Positions 8,575 through 15,940 of a stretch of DNA of 32,538 nt are shown in pieces. The translations under genes were made by a program, and so were the position numbers. The DNA is from Mucilaginibacter sp. (GTDB lineage Bacteria > Bacteroidota > Bacteroidia > Sphingobacteriales > Sphingobacteriaceae): positions 1-32,538 of the forward strand of contig JAQBOH010000022.1 in NCBI GenBank assembly GCA_028288125.1. Reading direction: 5' to 3'. A model generated the notes under the pieces. It had not been told where the DNA came from and made no database searches. It was given only the letters and a program-made list of their open reading frames with translations. Position 1 is the first letter of the stretch; each line of letters starts with the position of its first letter.

Positions 8575-9239
8575 GACCGCTAATATAAAGATTAGGTGCT
8601 TAAAATCTAATGTAACTTAATTGATACAGAACGAGAAGGTGTATTTTTTGCCCGCTGTTATAAAAACAACTGGTTGGTATTATAAATTGACAAATTGCCG
8701 GCAGTCCTGCTGTATTTTCTACGGGCCCCGGCCTTCCTGCCTGGTATAACTGCCGCCGGCGCCGGGAATTTGCGCGTAAGCTTCGCACGAAATATTTTGA
8801 TTGCAAACCAGGACCGTAATTTTTTCATGATGGAACAGATCAATTATTCTGTAAAAATAAAGTCCGGCGTCATCATATCACACCGTGTTTTCACGGTATT
8901 TAGCTGGTGTTTTTACGGAGCGGCTCACCGGCTGGGGGCAATGCGGGTTGCAAACTCACGGAAGCGGGGAAAAGACCCGGAGAAATACCGTGAAAACACT
9001 GTATTTATTACCCGGGGCGCTTAACTTTATAAGACAGTAGCGGATAGCCGGGGATGCCGAATTGGCTGGGTTGATGAACCAAGAAGTACCTCAAGAGAGA
9101 AAAATCCATAAAAGAAAACATCTCAATAGGATATTTCAGCTCAATGCTGTAAAATGAACTGATTGTTTCTTTTTTATCTTGATTCGCGGCTCTAATATCT
9201 TTACTCTTGATTCACATCACTAAAATGATAACACGACTC
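8575..9239. other. 665-bp stretch without a convincing gene
   Basis: This region lies between the glycosylasparaginase start and the DUF983 stop. Open frames here, for example plus-strand 8695-9024, have no recognisable motif and run across inverted repeats, so I do not call them genes. It contains a GC-rich imperfect inverted repeat (GCCGGCAGT near 8696 against ACTGCCgccGGC near 8749), the 121-bp inverted-repeat element at 8882-9002, and a 67-codon stop-free minus-strand frame at 9008-9211 that lacks an early start codon. Two CTTGATTC motifs near 9178 and 9205 look like degenerate intergenic filler. Confidence 0.6.
8882..9002. repeat. 121-bp element with 20-bp near-perfect terminal inverted repeats and three GTGTTTTYACGG motifs
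   Basis: The arms ACCGTGTTTTCACGGTATTT (8882-8901) and AAATACCGTGAAAACACTGT (8983-9002) are inverted copies with one mismatch. Each arm is itself a palindrome or near palindrome (ACCGTG-TTTT-CACGGT on the left). GTGTTTTYACGG occurs three times: 8885-8896 and 8907-8918 on plus (22 bp apart, about two helical turns) and 8988-8999 on minus. The centre is GC-rich, with GCAA/TTGC pairing. It could be a regulator-binding array upstream of the glycosylasparaginase gene, a structured RNA, or a MITE-like insertion. Confidence 0.55.
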
Positions 9240-9647
9240 TTATGCGTCCTTATCACCACTCAATTCGGGGTGATAATGCAAACCGGGTGTTAGCCAATGG
9301 AGCAGCATTACCCTTGAATACCGAAAATTAAAAGGCGCGAGAATAACGCCTATCACGATAATAACAATCACGTACACCCATGGATTATTGCTCCCTGTTA
9401 AAACATGAATGGCTACTGCTAGTGTTATCATCTCGGCAACGAACATTGCATAGCTAATAAGCATCGAAACATAAAAATAGCCGGGTTCGCGTTCGTAAAC
9501 TAAACCGCAATGCGGGCAGGCCTTGTTCATCACCTGCGACTTAAAACTATACATCGGCGTATCAAACATATTGCCCCGACGGCAACGGGGACATTTGGCA
9601 TGTATGATTGCCGGCCACATTGTCAACGCGCGTTCCTGCTCTTCCAT
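9240..9647 (-). CDS. DUF983 family membrane protein with two CxxC pairs
   Basis: 135 residues. The N-terminus carries a zinc-ribbon-like pair, CPRC at 19-22 and CPHC at 44-47, followed by GLVYEREPGYFYVSMLISYA, the conserved DUF983 core. Two hydrophobic helices follow, about 56-80 and 87-108, so the protein should sit in the inner membrane with its zinc-binding part in the cytoplasm. DUF983 has no established function. The start is ATG at 9647; the VOC gene upstream ends 20 bp away, so the two may be co-transcribed. The family call is confident. Confidence 0.88.
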   Translation of the reverse strand: MEEQERALTMWPAIIHAKCPRCRRGNMFDTPMYSFKSQVMNKACPHCGLVYEREPGYFYVSMLISYAMFVAEMITLAVAIHVLTGSNNPWVYVIVIIVIGVILAPFNFRYSRVMLLHWLTPGLHYHPELSGDKDA

Positions 9648-9667
9648 ATTAATGTATTTATAGTAAC

Positions 9668-10144
9668 CTATTTTGCATCATTCACTTCAATCCAAAAGCC
9701 ATCGGGATCCTGGAAATAAAGTTGCCTGACATTGTCGGCACGCAGCTGAGTTTTTTTTGGCTCGCCAGTCCAATTGCCATATTTTACATTCAATTTATCG
9801 AGATGCTTAATAAAAGCATCAAAGTCCGGCACACTGAAACATAAATGGATGGCTATATCGTGCCTGTTCGTTGAACAGTCTCCTTGTATCACATGCAGGG
9901 CGGTGCCGTTTCCTATTTTAAACCAAACATGAAGTGTGTCGTTGAACGGATGATGTATTTTTTGAAGCTGCAATACTGTACTGTAAAAGTCGGCCGTTTT
10001 TCTGAGGTTTTTTGCACACAGGGCAAAATGATTAAACACCGGTTGATTACTGTTTTGCGCGTTACAAAACGACGGCAAGCAAAAGGCCAGGGCAAGTATC
10101 GCTAATTTTAATCCGGAAATATTCAGGGATGAGTGAGGTTTCAT
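9668..10144 (-). CDS. exported VOC (glyoxalase/bleomycin-resistance fold) protein
   Basis: 158 residues: an N-terminal signal (ISGLKLAILALAFCLPSFCN, then AQ) and one VOC domain. Family features are NHFALCAKNLRKTADFYSTV at the first beta-alpha unit, HVWFKIGNGTALHVIQGD in the middle, and a C-terminal LYFQDPDGFWIEVND that supplies the usual Glu metal ligand. VOC proteins are metal-dependent lyases, dioxygenases or binding proteins; the substrate cannot be told from sequence. Export to the periplasm is unusual for a glyoxalase and argues against methylglyoxal detoxification. It lies 20 bp upstream of DUF983 on the same strand. Confidence 0.83.
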   Translation of the reverse strand: MKPHSSLNISGLKLAILALAFCLPSFCNAQNSNQPVFNHFALCAKNLRKTADFYSTVLQLQKIHHPFNDTLHVWFKIGNGTALHVIQGDCSTNRHDIAIHLCFSVPDFDAFIKHLDKLNVKYGNWTGEPKKTQLRADNVRQLYFQDPDGFWIEVNDAK

Positions 10145-10227
10145 TTTGACACTGTTTTATAGCATCAAATATACAAGATATACCAGGAATAATGTCAATA
10201 TTTATAAGACTTCAGACGCCCCTATTC

Positions 10228-10461
10228 TTACCACGCAATAACCGGAACAAGGCTAAATTTTGCAGCCGGCCGGGTGACGGAATTGTGTTGATTCCAGTCG
10301 TCAATGTCAATAAGGCCGGCTACTGTTTGATAATGCCTATCATCGTTTGAACATTTAACAACATAACCAATATCGCTAACCGGCGCAACTACCGGACGAG
10401 CACCGCATTCTTTGCACCGTTTACAATAAATTGTTTGCGGAATGTTTATATACCCTTTCAT
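10228..10461 (-). CDS. small zinc-ribbon protein resembling Lar-type restriction-alleviation proteins
   Basis: 77 residues. CKRCKEC at 13-19 and a later Cys37 with His43 (KCSNDDRHY) form a likely single zinc site. A DIDDWNQHN segment follows, which resembles the AIEAWNRR ending of Lar-like zinc ribbons. Lar proteins of Rac prophage modulate type I restriction; no restriction or phage gene is nearby, so only the fold resemblance is claimed. The N-terminus MKGYINIPQTIYCK contains no signal peptide, so it should be cytoplasmic. It stands alone, 83 bp from the VOC gene and 99 bp from GH16, all on minus. Confidence 0.65.
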   Translation of the reverse strand: MKGYINIPQTIYCKRCKECGARPVVAPVSDIGYVVKCSNDDRHYQTVAGLIDIDDWNQHNSVTRPAAKFSLVPVIAW

Positions 10462-10560
10462 ATTAACAAGTACGGAGTTAAAATGAGAATGGTTTGCTGA
10501 CGACTATTTTTTTTTATTTATTGCAATAGCCTGAAGCCTGATAAATGATTATTGAACTAG

Positions 10561-11424
10561 CTAATTTGCCTTTCTTGTAACCAAAACCCAATCGACCAAA
10601 ATTTTCGCCTGGCCGGCCTTTATCCGGTTAACTGAATACTGTGATAAACCCGGGTATGGAGCTTTTATCTTGTTAACACCCTCAGGATAACCGCCACCGA
10701 GGGCAAAGTTGAGGATAATGAATTTTGGATTATCATAAGCCCACTTTCCGTAGTGCTCAACCATTGGGCGTGTTACTGAATAAGTCACCTTGCCATCTAC
10801 TTTAAAAATAAGGCTGTCGGCTGTCCAGTCTACTGAATAAACATGCCATTGGGTAACATCCTGCCCAGCCGGAAAAAAGGCACGATAGGCCAAAGGCGTA
10901 TTGCCAAAATACCCGGGGCCATGTAACGCGTTGCTGATCCATGAGGAATCGCCAACGGTTTCCATTATGTCAATTTCACCGCAATCGGGCCATTTGCCGT
11001 TACCCAGAGCCCAAAAGGCCGGCCACATACCCGCACCCGACGACATTTTCATCCGGGCCGAAGCAGTACCATATGTAAACTCCATTTTTTGCCTGGTATT
11101 GATCCTGCCTGATATAAAATCGTATTTTTTATTATTAATGGTGAATCCGGGCTGGTATACCGGCTTTAATACCAAGGCTCCATTTTTAGCGCCTTCGGCT
11201 GCGCGGCCATGTACGAGGTAAATAGTAGCTGCCGAATCTACATAAGCCTGCTGCTCATTGTTAACTGTATGTACCCTGTTCTCAACATTCCATTTGCCGC
11301 GATCAAGTGTTTTTTCATTAAAATCTTCAAAAAAGACGGTGTCAATTTTAGGATGATTGTTCTGCGCCTTAACCGCGGTAAGTGTTAAAAGCATGGCTGC
11401 GCTGGTAAAAAGAAAAAGTTTCAT
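10561..11424 (-). CDS. secreted glycoside hydrolase family 16 (endo-beta-glucanase type)
   Basis: 287 residues with a signal peptide (MKLFLFTSAAMLLTLTAVKA, then Q). The catalytic ExDxxE motif is present as GEIDIMETVG: nucleophile Glu150, Asp152, acid/base Glu155. This spacing, without the extra beta-bulge residue, needs checking against laminarinase and lichenase subfamilies. Supporting segments are AGMWPAFWALGNGKWPDCGE before the active site, HVYSVDWTADSLIFKVDGK, and the C-terminal FIILNFALGGGYP. GH16 enzymes hydrolyse beta-1,3 or beta-1,3-1,4 glucans with retention. It acts in the periplasm or on the surface. There is no adjacent SusC/SusD pair or regulator. Family is certain; the exact substrate is not. 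Confidence 0.93.
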   Translation of the reverse strand: MKLFLFTSAAMLLTLTAVKAQNNHPKIDTVFFEDFNEKTLDRGKWNVENRVHTVNNEQQAYVDSAATIYLVHGRAAEGAKNGALVLKPVYQPGFTINNKKYDFISGRINTRQKMEFTYGTASARMKMSSGAGMWPAFWALGNGKWPDCGEIDIMETVGDSSWISNALHGPGYFGNTPLAYRAFFPAGQDVTQWHVYSVDWTADSLIFKVDGKVTYSVTRPMVEHYGKWAYDNPKFIILNFALGGGYPEGVNKIKAPYPGLSQYSVNRIKAGQAKILVDWVLVTRKAN

Positions 11425-11487
11425 AATAACTGATAATTGGCGGTTTAAAAGTAGATTTATTTTCTGTGAAATTAAGTAAAAGCAGTG

Positions 11488-12324
11488 TTACAATTTATTT
11501 AACTCGGTTACCAATAGTTTGCTTACCGCATTAAAATAGCGCCGCACACCAAATCCCATAACAGTTTGAATGCCCCTGCCGGCATTTGTTAAAAACACCT
11601 CGTCGGCCTCATATAAAATTTCAGGATTGATCTGCGCCTCGGTAACCGGGATATTATTTTGCCTGGCAAGATTGATGACCACTTGCCGCATTACCCCTTC
11701 AACACAACCTTCGCTTAAAGCCGGGGTATATAAATGATTTTGATATAAAACAAAAATATTCGAACTGCCGGCCTCGCATAAAAAACCATTCTGGTTCAAT
11801 AAAAATACCTCATCCAGCTTGTTCTGTGTTTTATACAAGCCGGCCATCACATACACAAGCGCGTTACACGTTTTTATATTCGATAAGTAATTTGAGGGTT
11901 TGGGTATTTCCGTAAAAATATCCATTATCAAACCTTTTTCGTTCAGGAAGTAACGGGGTTCATCCAATGGCTGCATTTCCAGGCACCACCCGGCCTTATT
12001 TTGCGTCGGGGCGTACATGCCCTCCGAATCCCTGAATACGGTTAAACGCAGGCGGCCATGCTTTGCTTTGTTTCGCCGGGCAAGGTCTTCTGCCTTATCC
12101 TTCAGAAACCAGGTATCCAGCTGCGAATAGCCATCAATCTTAAGTGCTTTCATACCACGCTGTAAACGGTCGGCATGCATATCGGCAAACTTCAGCTGTC
12201 CCTTCATCATCCGCATACTTTCAAATAAGCCGTCGCCATACCTAAACGCCCTGTTGGTAACCGGCATCAGTTTAGCATCCTGCGGGTATATCTCACCATT
12301 AAAATTGATAAAAACCGGCACCAT
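11488..12324 (-). CDS. PLP-dependent aminotransferase class IV
   Basis: 278 residues of fold-type IV, the family of branched-chain aminotransferase, D-amino-acid aminotransferase and 4-amino-4-deoxychorismate lyase. The PLP lysine is Lys141 in LSNIKTCNALVY; other signatures are NRAFRYGDGLFESMRM near residues 24-39, RLRLTVFRD at 91-99, LCEAGSSNIFVL and EGCVEGVMRQVV. Cytoplasmic. The short length and FRYGDGLFES motif suit the PabC or DAAT side better than IlvE, but the substrate cannot be fixed. Upstream on the same strand is the RluD-like gene, separated by 156 bp, so they need not form an operon. Confidence 0.88.
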   Translation of the reverse strand: MVPVFINFNGEIYPQDAKLMPVTNRAFRYGDGLFESMRMMKGQLKFADMHADRLQRGMKALKIDGYSQLDTWFLKDKAEDLARRNKAKHGRLRLTVFRDSEGMYAPTQNKAGWCLEMQPLDEPRYFLNEKGLIMDIFTEIPKPSNYLSNIKTCNALVYVMAGLYKTQNKLDEVFLLNQNGFLCEAGSSNIFVLYQNHLYTPALSEGCVEGVMRQVVINLARQNNIPVTEAQINPEILYEADEVFLTNAGRGIQTVMGFGVRRYFNAVSKLLVTELNKL

Positions 12325-12480
12325 AGTTTAGCAAAGAGAGGTTGAATCAGGTTGCAAGATACAAGAACAAAATTTTACTGGTTATTTATTTGCTGTTAAA
12401 AATGCATCCTGTTGGTTCAGAGTACGATATTATTTTTTGTTTTTGACCCCACTATCCCGGCTGTTGATTCTGAACCTGTA

Positions 12481-13512
12481 TCAATGCTCCGATCCCGAAT
12501 ATTTTTGCCATTTATCTAAAACCATTTCAAAATCCGGCGGCAGCGGTGCTTCAAAAAGTAAATTCTTTTTTAGCGTGGGATGTAAAAACCCCAGGGTTTG
12601 CGCATGCAACGCCTGGCGTGGCATCAGTTCAAAACAATTTTCAACAAACTGTTTGTATTTACTAAAAACCGTCCCCTTTAAAATTTTATCACCGCCGTAA
12701 GTGGCGTCGCTGAACAAAGGGTGCCCGATATGCTTCATATGCGCCCTGATCTGGTGTGTGCGCCCGGTTTCCAGCTGGCATTCGATCAGGGTTACATAGT
12801 TCATTCGTTCCAGGACCTTATAGTGCGTTACTGACCATTTACCTTTTTCAGGATCATCATAAATTGACATCACCCGCCTGTCGTTCGCGCTGCGGCCAAT
12901 ATAGCCCGATACGGTGCCATCATTTTCAATGTCGCCCCACACCAGTGCCATATATTTGCGGGTAATGGTATGATCAAAAAATTGTTTTGCCAGCCAGGTC
13001 ATGGCCCGTTCATTTTTACTGATAAGCAGCAATCCCGACGTGTCCTTATCTATGCGATGCACCAGGCCGGGCCGTCCCTCGTTTCCGGGTAAAGTTGGCA
13101 GCTGCTGAAAATGGTAAACCAAACCGTTTACCAGGGTACCTGTATAATTATTATAACCGGGATGCACCACCATACCTGCCGGCTTATTAACTATTAATAC
13201 ATCATTGTCTTCATAAATAATATTTAGAAAAATATTTTCGGGATATACTTCTGTATCACGCGGCGGGTGCGGCAGTACTACCGAAATAACATCAAGCGGT
13301 TTAACCTTATAGCTTGCCTTTATAGTTTTATCGTTAACCAGTACATTTCCCAGCTCAACCGCGCTTTGTATCCGGTTACGCGAGGCATTTTCAACCCGAT
13401 GCATCAAAAACTTATCAATTCGCAACGGCGACTGCCCCTTGTCAACAATAATACGGAGATGCTCATACAGGTCTTGTTCCTCCTGCTCAATCAGGTCGTT
13501 CTCAGATGCCAT
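12481..13512 (-). CDS. rluD: RluA-family 23S rRNA pseudouridine synthase, RluD type
   Basis: 343 residues. An S4 RNA-binding domain covers about 28-85 (RIDKFLMHRVENASRNRIQ), preceded by an acidic tail. The RluA catalytic domain follows: VNKPAGMVVHPGY, then GLVHRIDKDTSGLLLISK with catalytic Asp155 in HRID, and ETGRTHQIRAHMKHIGHP. RluD isomerises uridines in helix 69 of 23S rRNA in Escherichia coli; the S4 domain plus full length supports this branch over RluA. The start codon at 13512 is divergent from the first DUF6588 gene, sharing a 78-bp promoter region. Cytoplasmic housekeeping enzyme. Confidence 0.9.
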   Translation of the reverse strand: MASENDLIEQEEQDLYEHLRIIVDKGQSPLRIDKFLMHRVENASRNRIQSAVELGNVLVNDKTIKASYKVKPLDVISVVLPHPPRDTEVYPENIFLNIIYEDNDVLIVNKPAGMVVHPGYNNYTGTLVNGLVYHFQQLPTLPGNEGRPGLVHRIDKDTSGLLLISKNERAMTWLAKQFFDHTITRKYMALVWGDIENDGTVSGYIGRSANDRRVMSIYDDPEKGKWSVTHYKVLERMNYVTLIECQLETGRTHQIRAHMKHIGHPLFSDATYGGDKILKGTVFSKYKQFVENCFELMPRQALHAQTLGFLHPTLKKNLLFEAPLPPDFEMVLDKWQKYSGSEH

Positions 13513-13541
13513 TCGGCAAAAGTACTTGTTTTTTCAGATTA

Positions 13542-13571
13542 TTGATTATTTACCAAATATGTATACATTTA
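13542..13571 (+). promoter_or_regulatory. Bacteroidota-type promoter of DUF6588 copy 1
   Basis: TTG at 13542-13544, a 19-base spacer and TACATTTA at 13564-13571, 20 bases before the ATG. This fits the known Bacteroidota pattern (-33 TTTG-like, -7 TAnnTTTG). The core AAATATGTATAYATTTA is repeated before the second DUF6588 gene, as expected if the promoter was duplicated with the gene. Confidence 0.5.
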
Positions 13572-13590
13572 TGTTTTAAACTTATCATAT

Positions 13591-14658
13591 ATGAAAAAAC
13601 CTTACTCACTATTAACAGCTGCAATTTTATTTTTAACTGCATTTACTGCACGTGCCCAAAGCAGTGGGGGCGGATTTGATCAATTAATCAAATCCAGTCC
13701 CGGTGATGTCACCAAACTTGTTCAAAACTACGCCGAGCCTTTATTCAAAGGTTTCGGAACAGGTTTAAATGGCGGCTGGAATAATACCGCTAAAACCAAG
13801 AAATTATTGCACTTCGATTTACGCATAACCGCCAGCGGCGCTTTTGTACCCACTATGGATAAAAGCTTTGATGTAACCAAGATCGGCTTATCAAGCCATG
13901 TTACACCTGCCGATCCGTCAAATATAATAGCGCCTACTATAGGCGGAGCTAAAACCGACGGGCCTATCATGAACATCAATGATGACAATGGCAAAAAGAT
14001 CAACAGCTTTACCATGCCCAAGGGCCAGTTGCCGCTTATTCCAGCCCCGAATATTCAGCTTACAGTTGGTATATTTAAAAATACGGATATTACCATACGA
14101 TCTACTCCTACCATCAACCTCGGGTCGGATGCAGGCTCAGTTGGTGTGATCGGCTTTGGCATCAAACACGATCTTATACAGGATTTTGCTTCCAAGAAAA
14201 AGATCATTCCTTTTGACCTGGCCATAGCTGTAAACTATAACAAAATCACTTATTCAAAAACGTTGAGTGTACAGCCCGATGCCGGCTCGCAGCCAGCGCC
14301 CGGAACCCAGGCGGCTGATTTTTCAACCCAGCATGTCGACGCCCACTTCAGCGGATTTAATGTACAAGCTATCATCTCTAAAAAATTACTATTCTTTACA
14401 CCGTTTTTATCGGTAGGATATCAGACTGCCAGCTCAACCTTTGGTATACTGGGTAATTATCCGATTACCTCAACCGCGCCCGGCCAGTCAGGCTACTATG
14501 TAACTGTTAGCAATCCGGTAACGATTAACGAAACCAGTATCGACGGTTTGCGTGCCGATGCAGGCTTTCAGCTAAATCTGGCTATTTTTCGTATCTATGC
14601 TTCATACAGCCTGGGTCAGTACCAGTCTTTTAACGGCGGTATAGGTCTTGGATTTTAA
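13591..14658 (+). CDS. DUF6588 family protein, tandem copy 1 (predicted outer-membrane protein)
   Basis: 355 residues with a signal peptide (MKKPYSLLTAAILFLTAFTA, ending RAQ). After a short linker (FDQLIKSSPGDVTKLVQNYA) the protein shows alternating beta-strand patterns such as LLHFDLRITASGAFVP, IIPFDLAIAVNYNKITYSK and IFRIYASYSLGQYQ. It ends in Phe, as do many outer-membrane beta-barrels. DUF6588 has no known function. It is gapless against the gene at 14865-15932 (both 355 residues, roughly three quarters identical by eye), so the two are tandem duplicates. The strongest shared blocks are the SFDVTKIGLSSHVTPA region and the C-terminal GLRADAGFQL. It is followed by a truncated relic of the PLP gene rather than an intact copy. 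Confidence 0.85.
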   Translation: MKKPYSLLTAAILFLTAFTARAQSSGGGFDQLIKSSPGDVTKLVQNYAEPLFKGFGTGLNGGWNNTAKTKKLLHFDLRITASGAFVPTMDKSFDVTKIGLSSHVTPADPSNIIAPTIGGAKTDGPIMNINDDNGKKINSFTMPKGQLPLIPAPNIQLTVGIFKNTDITIRSTPTINLGSDAGSVGVIGFGIKHDLIQDFASKKKIIPFDLAIAVNYNKITYSKTLSVQPDAGSQPAPGTQAADFSTQHVDAHFSGFNVQAIISKKLLFFTPFLSVGYQTASSTFGILGNYPITSTAPGQSGYYVTVSNPVTINETSIDGLRADAGFQLNLAIFRIYASYSLGQYQSFNGGIGLGF

Positions 14659-14667
14659 TTGATTAGT

Positions 14668-14784
14668 GGGGATATCGGCCCTGATTTTTTAAGCCCTGTT
14701 CATAAAATAATTTATTTATTTGATGAACAGGGCTTAACCGTTTTTATCAAACGCGACGGCCGTAACTCACTCATCATCATCGAT
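14668..14784 (+). pseudogene. truncated relic of the downstream ACC-deaminase-like gene
   Basis: Reading from 14671, DIGPDFLSPVHKIIYLFDEQ then GLTVFIKRD closely matches residues 2-31 of the PLP gene at 15941 (DIELDFLSPVHQIKTKLFDE, GLTVFIKRD). The start ATG is replaced by GGG, and homology stops before the PLP-binding lysine, so no enzyme can be made. The position after DUF6588 copy 1 matches the position of the intact gene after copy 2. The frame remains open to 14847 but is probably not translated. The relic contains the perfect hairpin at 14689-14737. Confidence 0.8.
14689..14737 (+). terminator. perfect 15-bp hairpin inside the relic, possible terminator
   Basis: TTAAGCCCTGTTCAT (14689-14703) and ATGAACAGGGCTTAA (14723-14737) pair perfectly over 15 bp. 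The 19-base interior can add AAATAA/TTATTT pairing after one mismatch. It is followed by CCGTTTTTA. The homologous stretch in the intact PLP gene (15962-16013) is only an imperfect palindrome. Placed 30 bp after DUF6588 copy 1, it could end that transcript before copy 2; the short T run makes intrinsic termination uncertain. Confidence 0.5.
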
Positions 14785-14819
14785 ATTACGATAAAAGAAC
14801 TTATTTTTCATAATTATCA

Positions 14820-14846
14820 ATTATCTATCAAATATGTATATATTTA
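14820..14846 (+). promoter_or_regulatory. duplicated promoter of DUF6588 copy 2
   Basis: AAATATGTATATATTTA here matches AAATATGTATACATTTA before copy 1. The -7-like box TATATTTA is at 14839-14846, 19 bases before the ATG. The upstream TTG of copy 1 is TCA here, so promoter strength may differ between copies. Confidence 0.45.
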
Positions 14847-14864
14847 GTCGTTTAATTATAATAT

Positions 14865-15932
14865 ATGAAAAAACCCTACTCACTATTAACAGTTGTCCTT
14901 CTATTTTTAACTGTTTTCACAGCACACGCTCAAAACGGTGGGGGCGGATTTTCTCAGTTAATTAAAGCTAGTCCCGGCGATGTTACCAAGCTGGTTCAAA
15001 GCTATGTTGAACCGTTATACCGGGGGCTGGGAACGGGGTTGAACAGCGGATGGAATAATACCGCAAAAACAAAGAAACGTTTGCATTTTGATTTACGCAT
15101 TTCGGGCAGCATCGCAATGGTGCCGGGAATGGATAAAAGCTTTGATGTAACAAAAATTGGCTTATCAAGCCATGTAACACCTGCAAATCCAGCAAATATT
15201 TTCGCACCTACTATTGCCGGCGCCAAAACAGCAGGCCCTACGATGTACATCAATGATGATAACGGCAACCATATCAACAACTTTATCATGCCGAAAGGAC
15301 AGGTGCCACTGGTACCGGCGCCAAATATTCAACTGCAGTTTGGTGTAATAAAAAATACGGATATAACGGTACGCGCTTCTCCTACTATTAACCTAAATAA
15401 CGGTGACGGTTCAATTAGTATGATCGGTTTTGGCATCAAGCATAATATCATCCAGGATTTTTCCACCAAAAAAAAGATCATTCCTTTCGATTTGGCCCTG
15501 GCGGTGAATTATAACAAAATCACCTATTCAAAACCGCTCGGGGTAACGCCCGCCACCGGCTCGCAGCCTGCTCCCGGCGACCCCGCTGCAGATTTTTCAA
15601 CGCAACGCCTCGATGCCGCCGTTAGCGGACTTGACGTGCAGGCAATCATTTCTAAGAAACTGCATTTCTTTACCCCATTTTTTTCAGTTGCATACCAATC
15701 CGCCAGTTCCACTACTAATATAAGAGGTAATTTCCCTATCGAATCAACCGCGCCGGGGCAATCCGGCTATTATGTAACTGTGAGCAACCCGGTAAATATT
15801 GACGAAAATAGTCTCAGCGGTTTACGTGCCGATGCAGGGTTTCAGTTAGATTTGGCCTTTTTTCGGTTATATGCCTCATATAGCGTAGGTAAATACCAGT
15901 CGGTAAACGGCGGTATCGGTTTCGGATTTTAA
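14865..15932 (+). CDS. DUF6588 family protein, tandem copy 2 (predicted outer-membrane protein)
   Basis: 355 residues, signal peptide MKKPYSLLTVVLLFLTVFTA ending HAQ, and the same beta-rich architecture as copy 1 with a terminal GFGF. The most variable segments between copies are residues about 80-90 (SGSIAMVPGM versus ASGAFVPTM), 175-185 and 225-260, the kind of places expected for surface loops. The PLP gene starts only 8 bp after the stop codon, so the two are probably co-transcribed. No function is established for DUF6588. Gene call firm; localisation inferred. Confidence 0.85.
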   Translation: MKKPYSLLTVVLLFLTVFTAHAQNGGGGFSQLIKASPGDVTKLVQSYVEPLYRGLGTGLNSGWNNTAKTKKRLHFDLRISGSIAMVPGMDKSFDVTKIGLSSHVTPANPANIFAPTIAGAKTAGPTMYINDDNGNHINNFIMPKGQVPLVPAPNIQLQFGVIKNTDITVRASPTINLNNGDGSISMIGFGIKHNIIQDFSTKKKIIPFDLALAVNYNKITYSKPLGVTPATGSQPAPGDPAADFSTQRLDAAVSGLDVQAIISKKLHFFTPFFSVAYQSASSTTNIRGNFPIESTAPGQSGYYVTVSNPVNIDENSLSGLRADAGFQLDLAFFRLYASYSVGKYQSVNGGIGFGF

Positions 15933-15940
15933 TTAGCTAA

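Larger units (their letters stand above)
13541..14784 (+). repeat. tandem duplication, copy A
   Basis: Contains promoter, DUF6588 copy 1 and the first 39 or so codons of a PLP-enzyme gene in decayed form. The matching copy B starts at about 14816, with a unit offset of about 1274 bp. Homology fades near 14784, which corresponds to about 16060 in copy B. Divergence of the two coding sequences shows that the duplication is not recent. Confidence 0.75.

Noticed and set aside
8695-9024. 109-codon plus-strand open frame
   Set aside because: It crosses the inverted-repeat element, has no recognisable motif, no promoter and a composition set by GC-rich repeats.
12412-12476. GGTTCAGA / TCTGAACC 8-bp inverted repeat downstream of rluD
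   Set aside because: Short arms with a long spacer; plausible by chance and no T-run.
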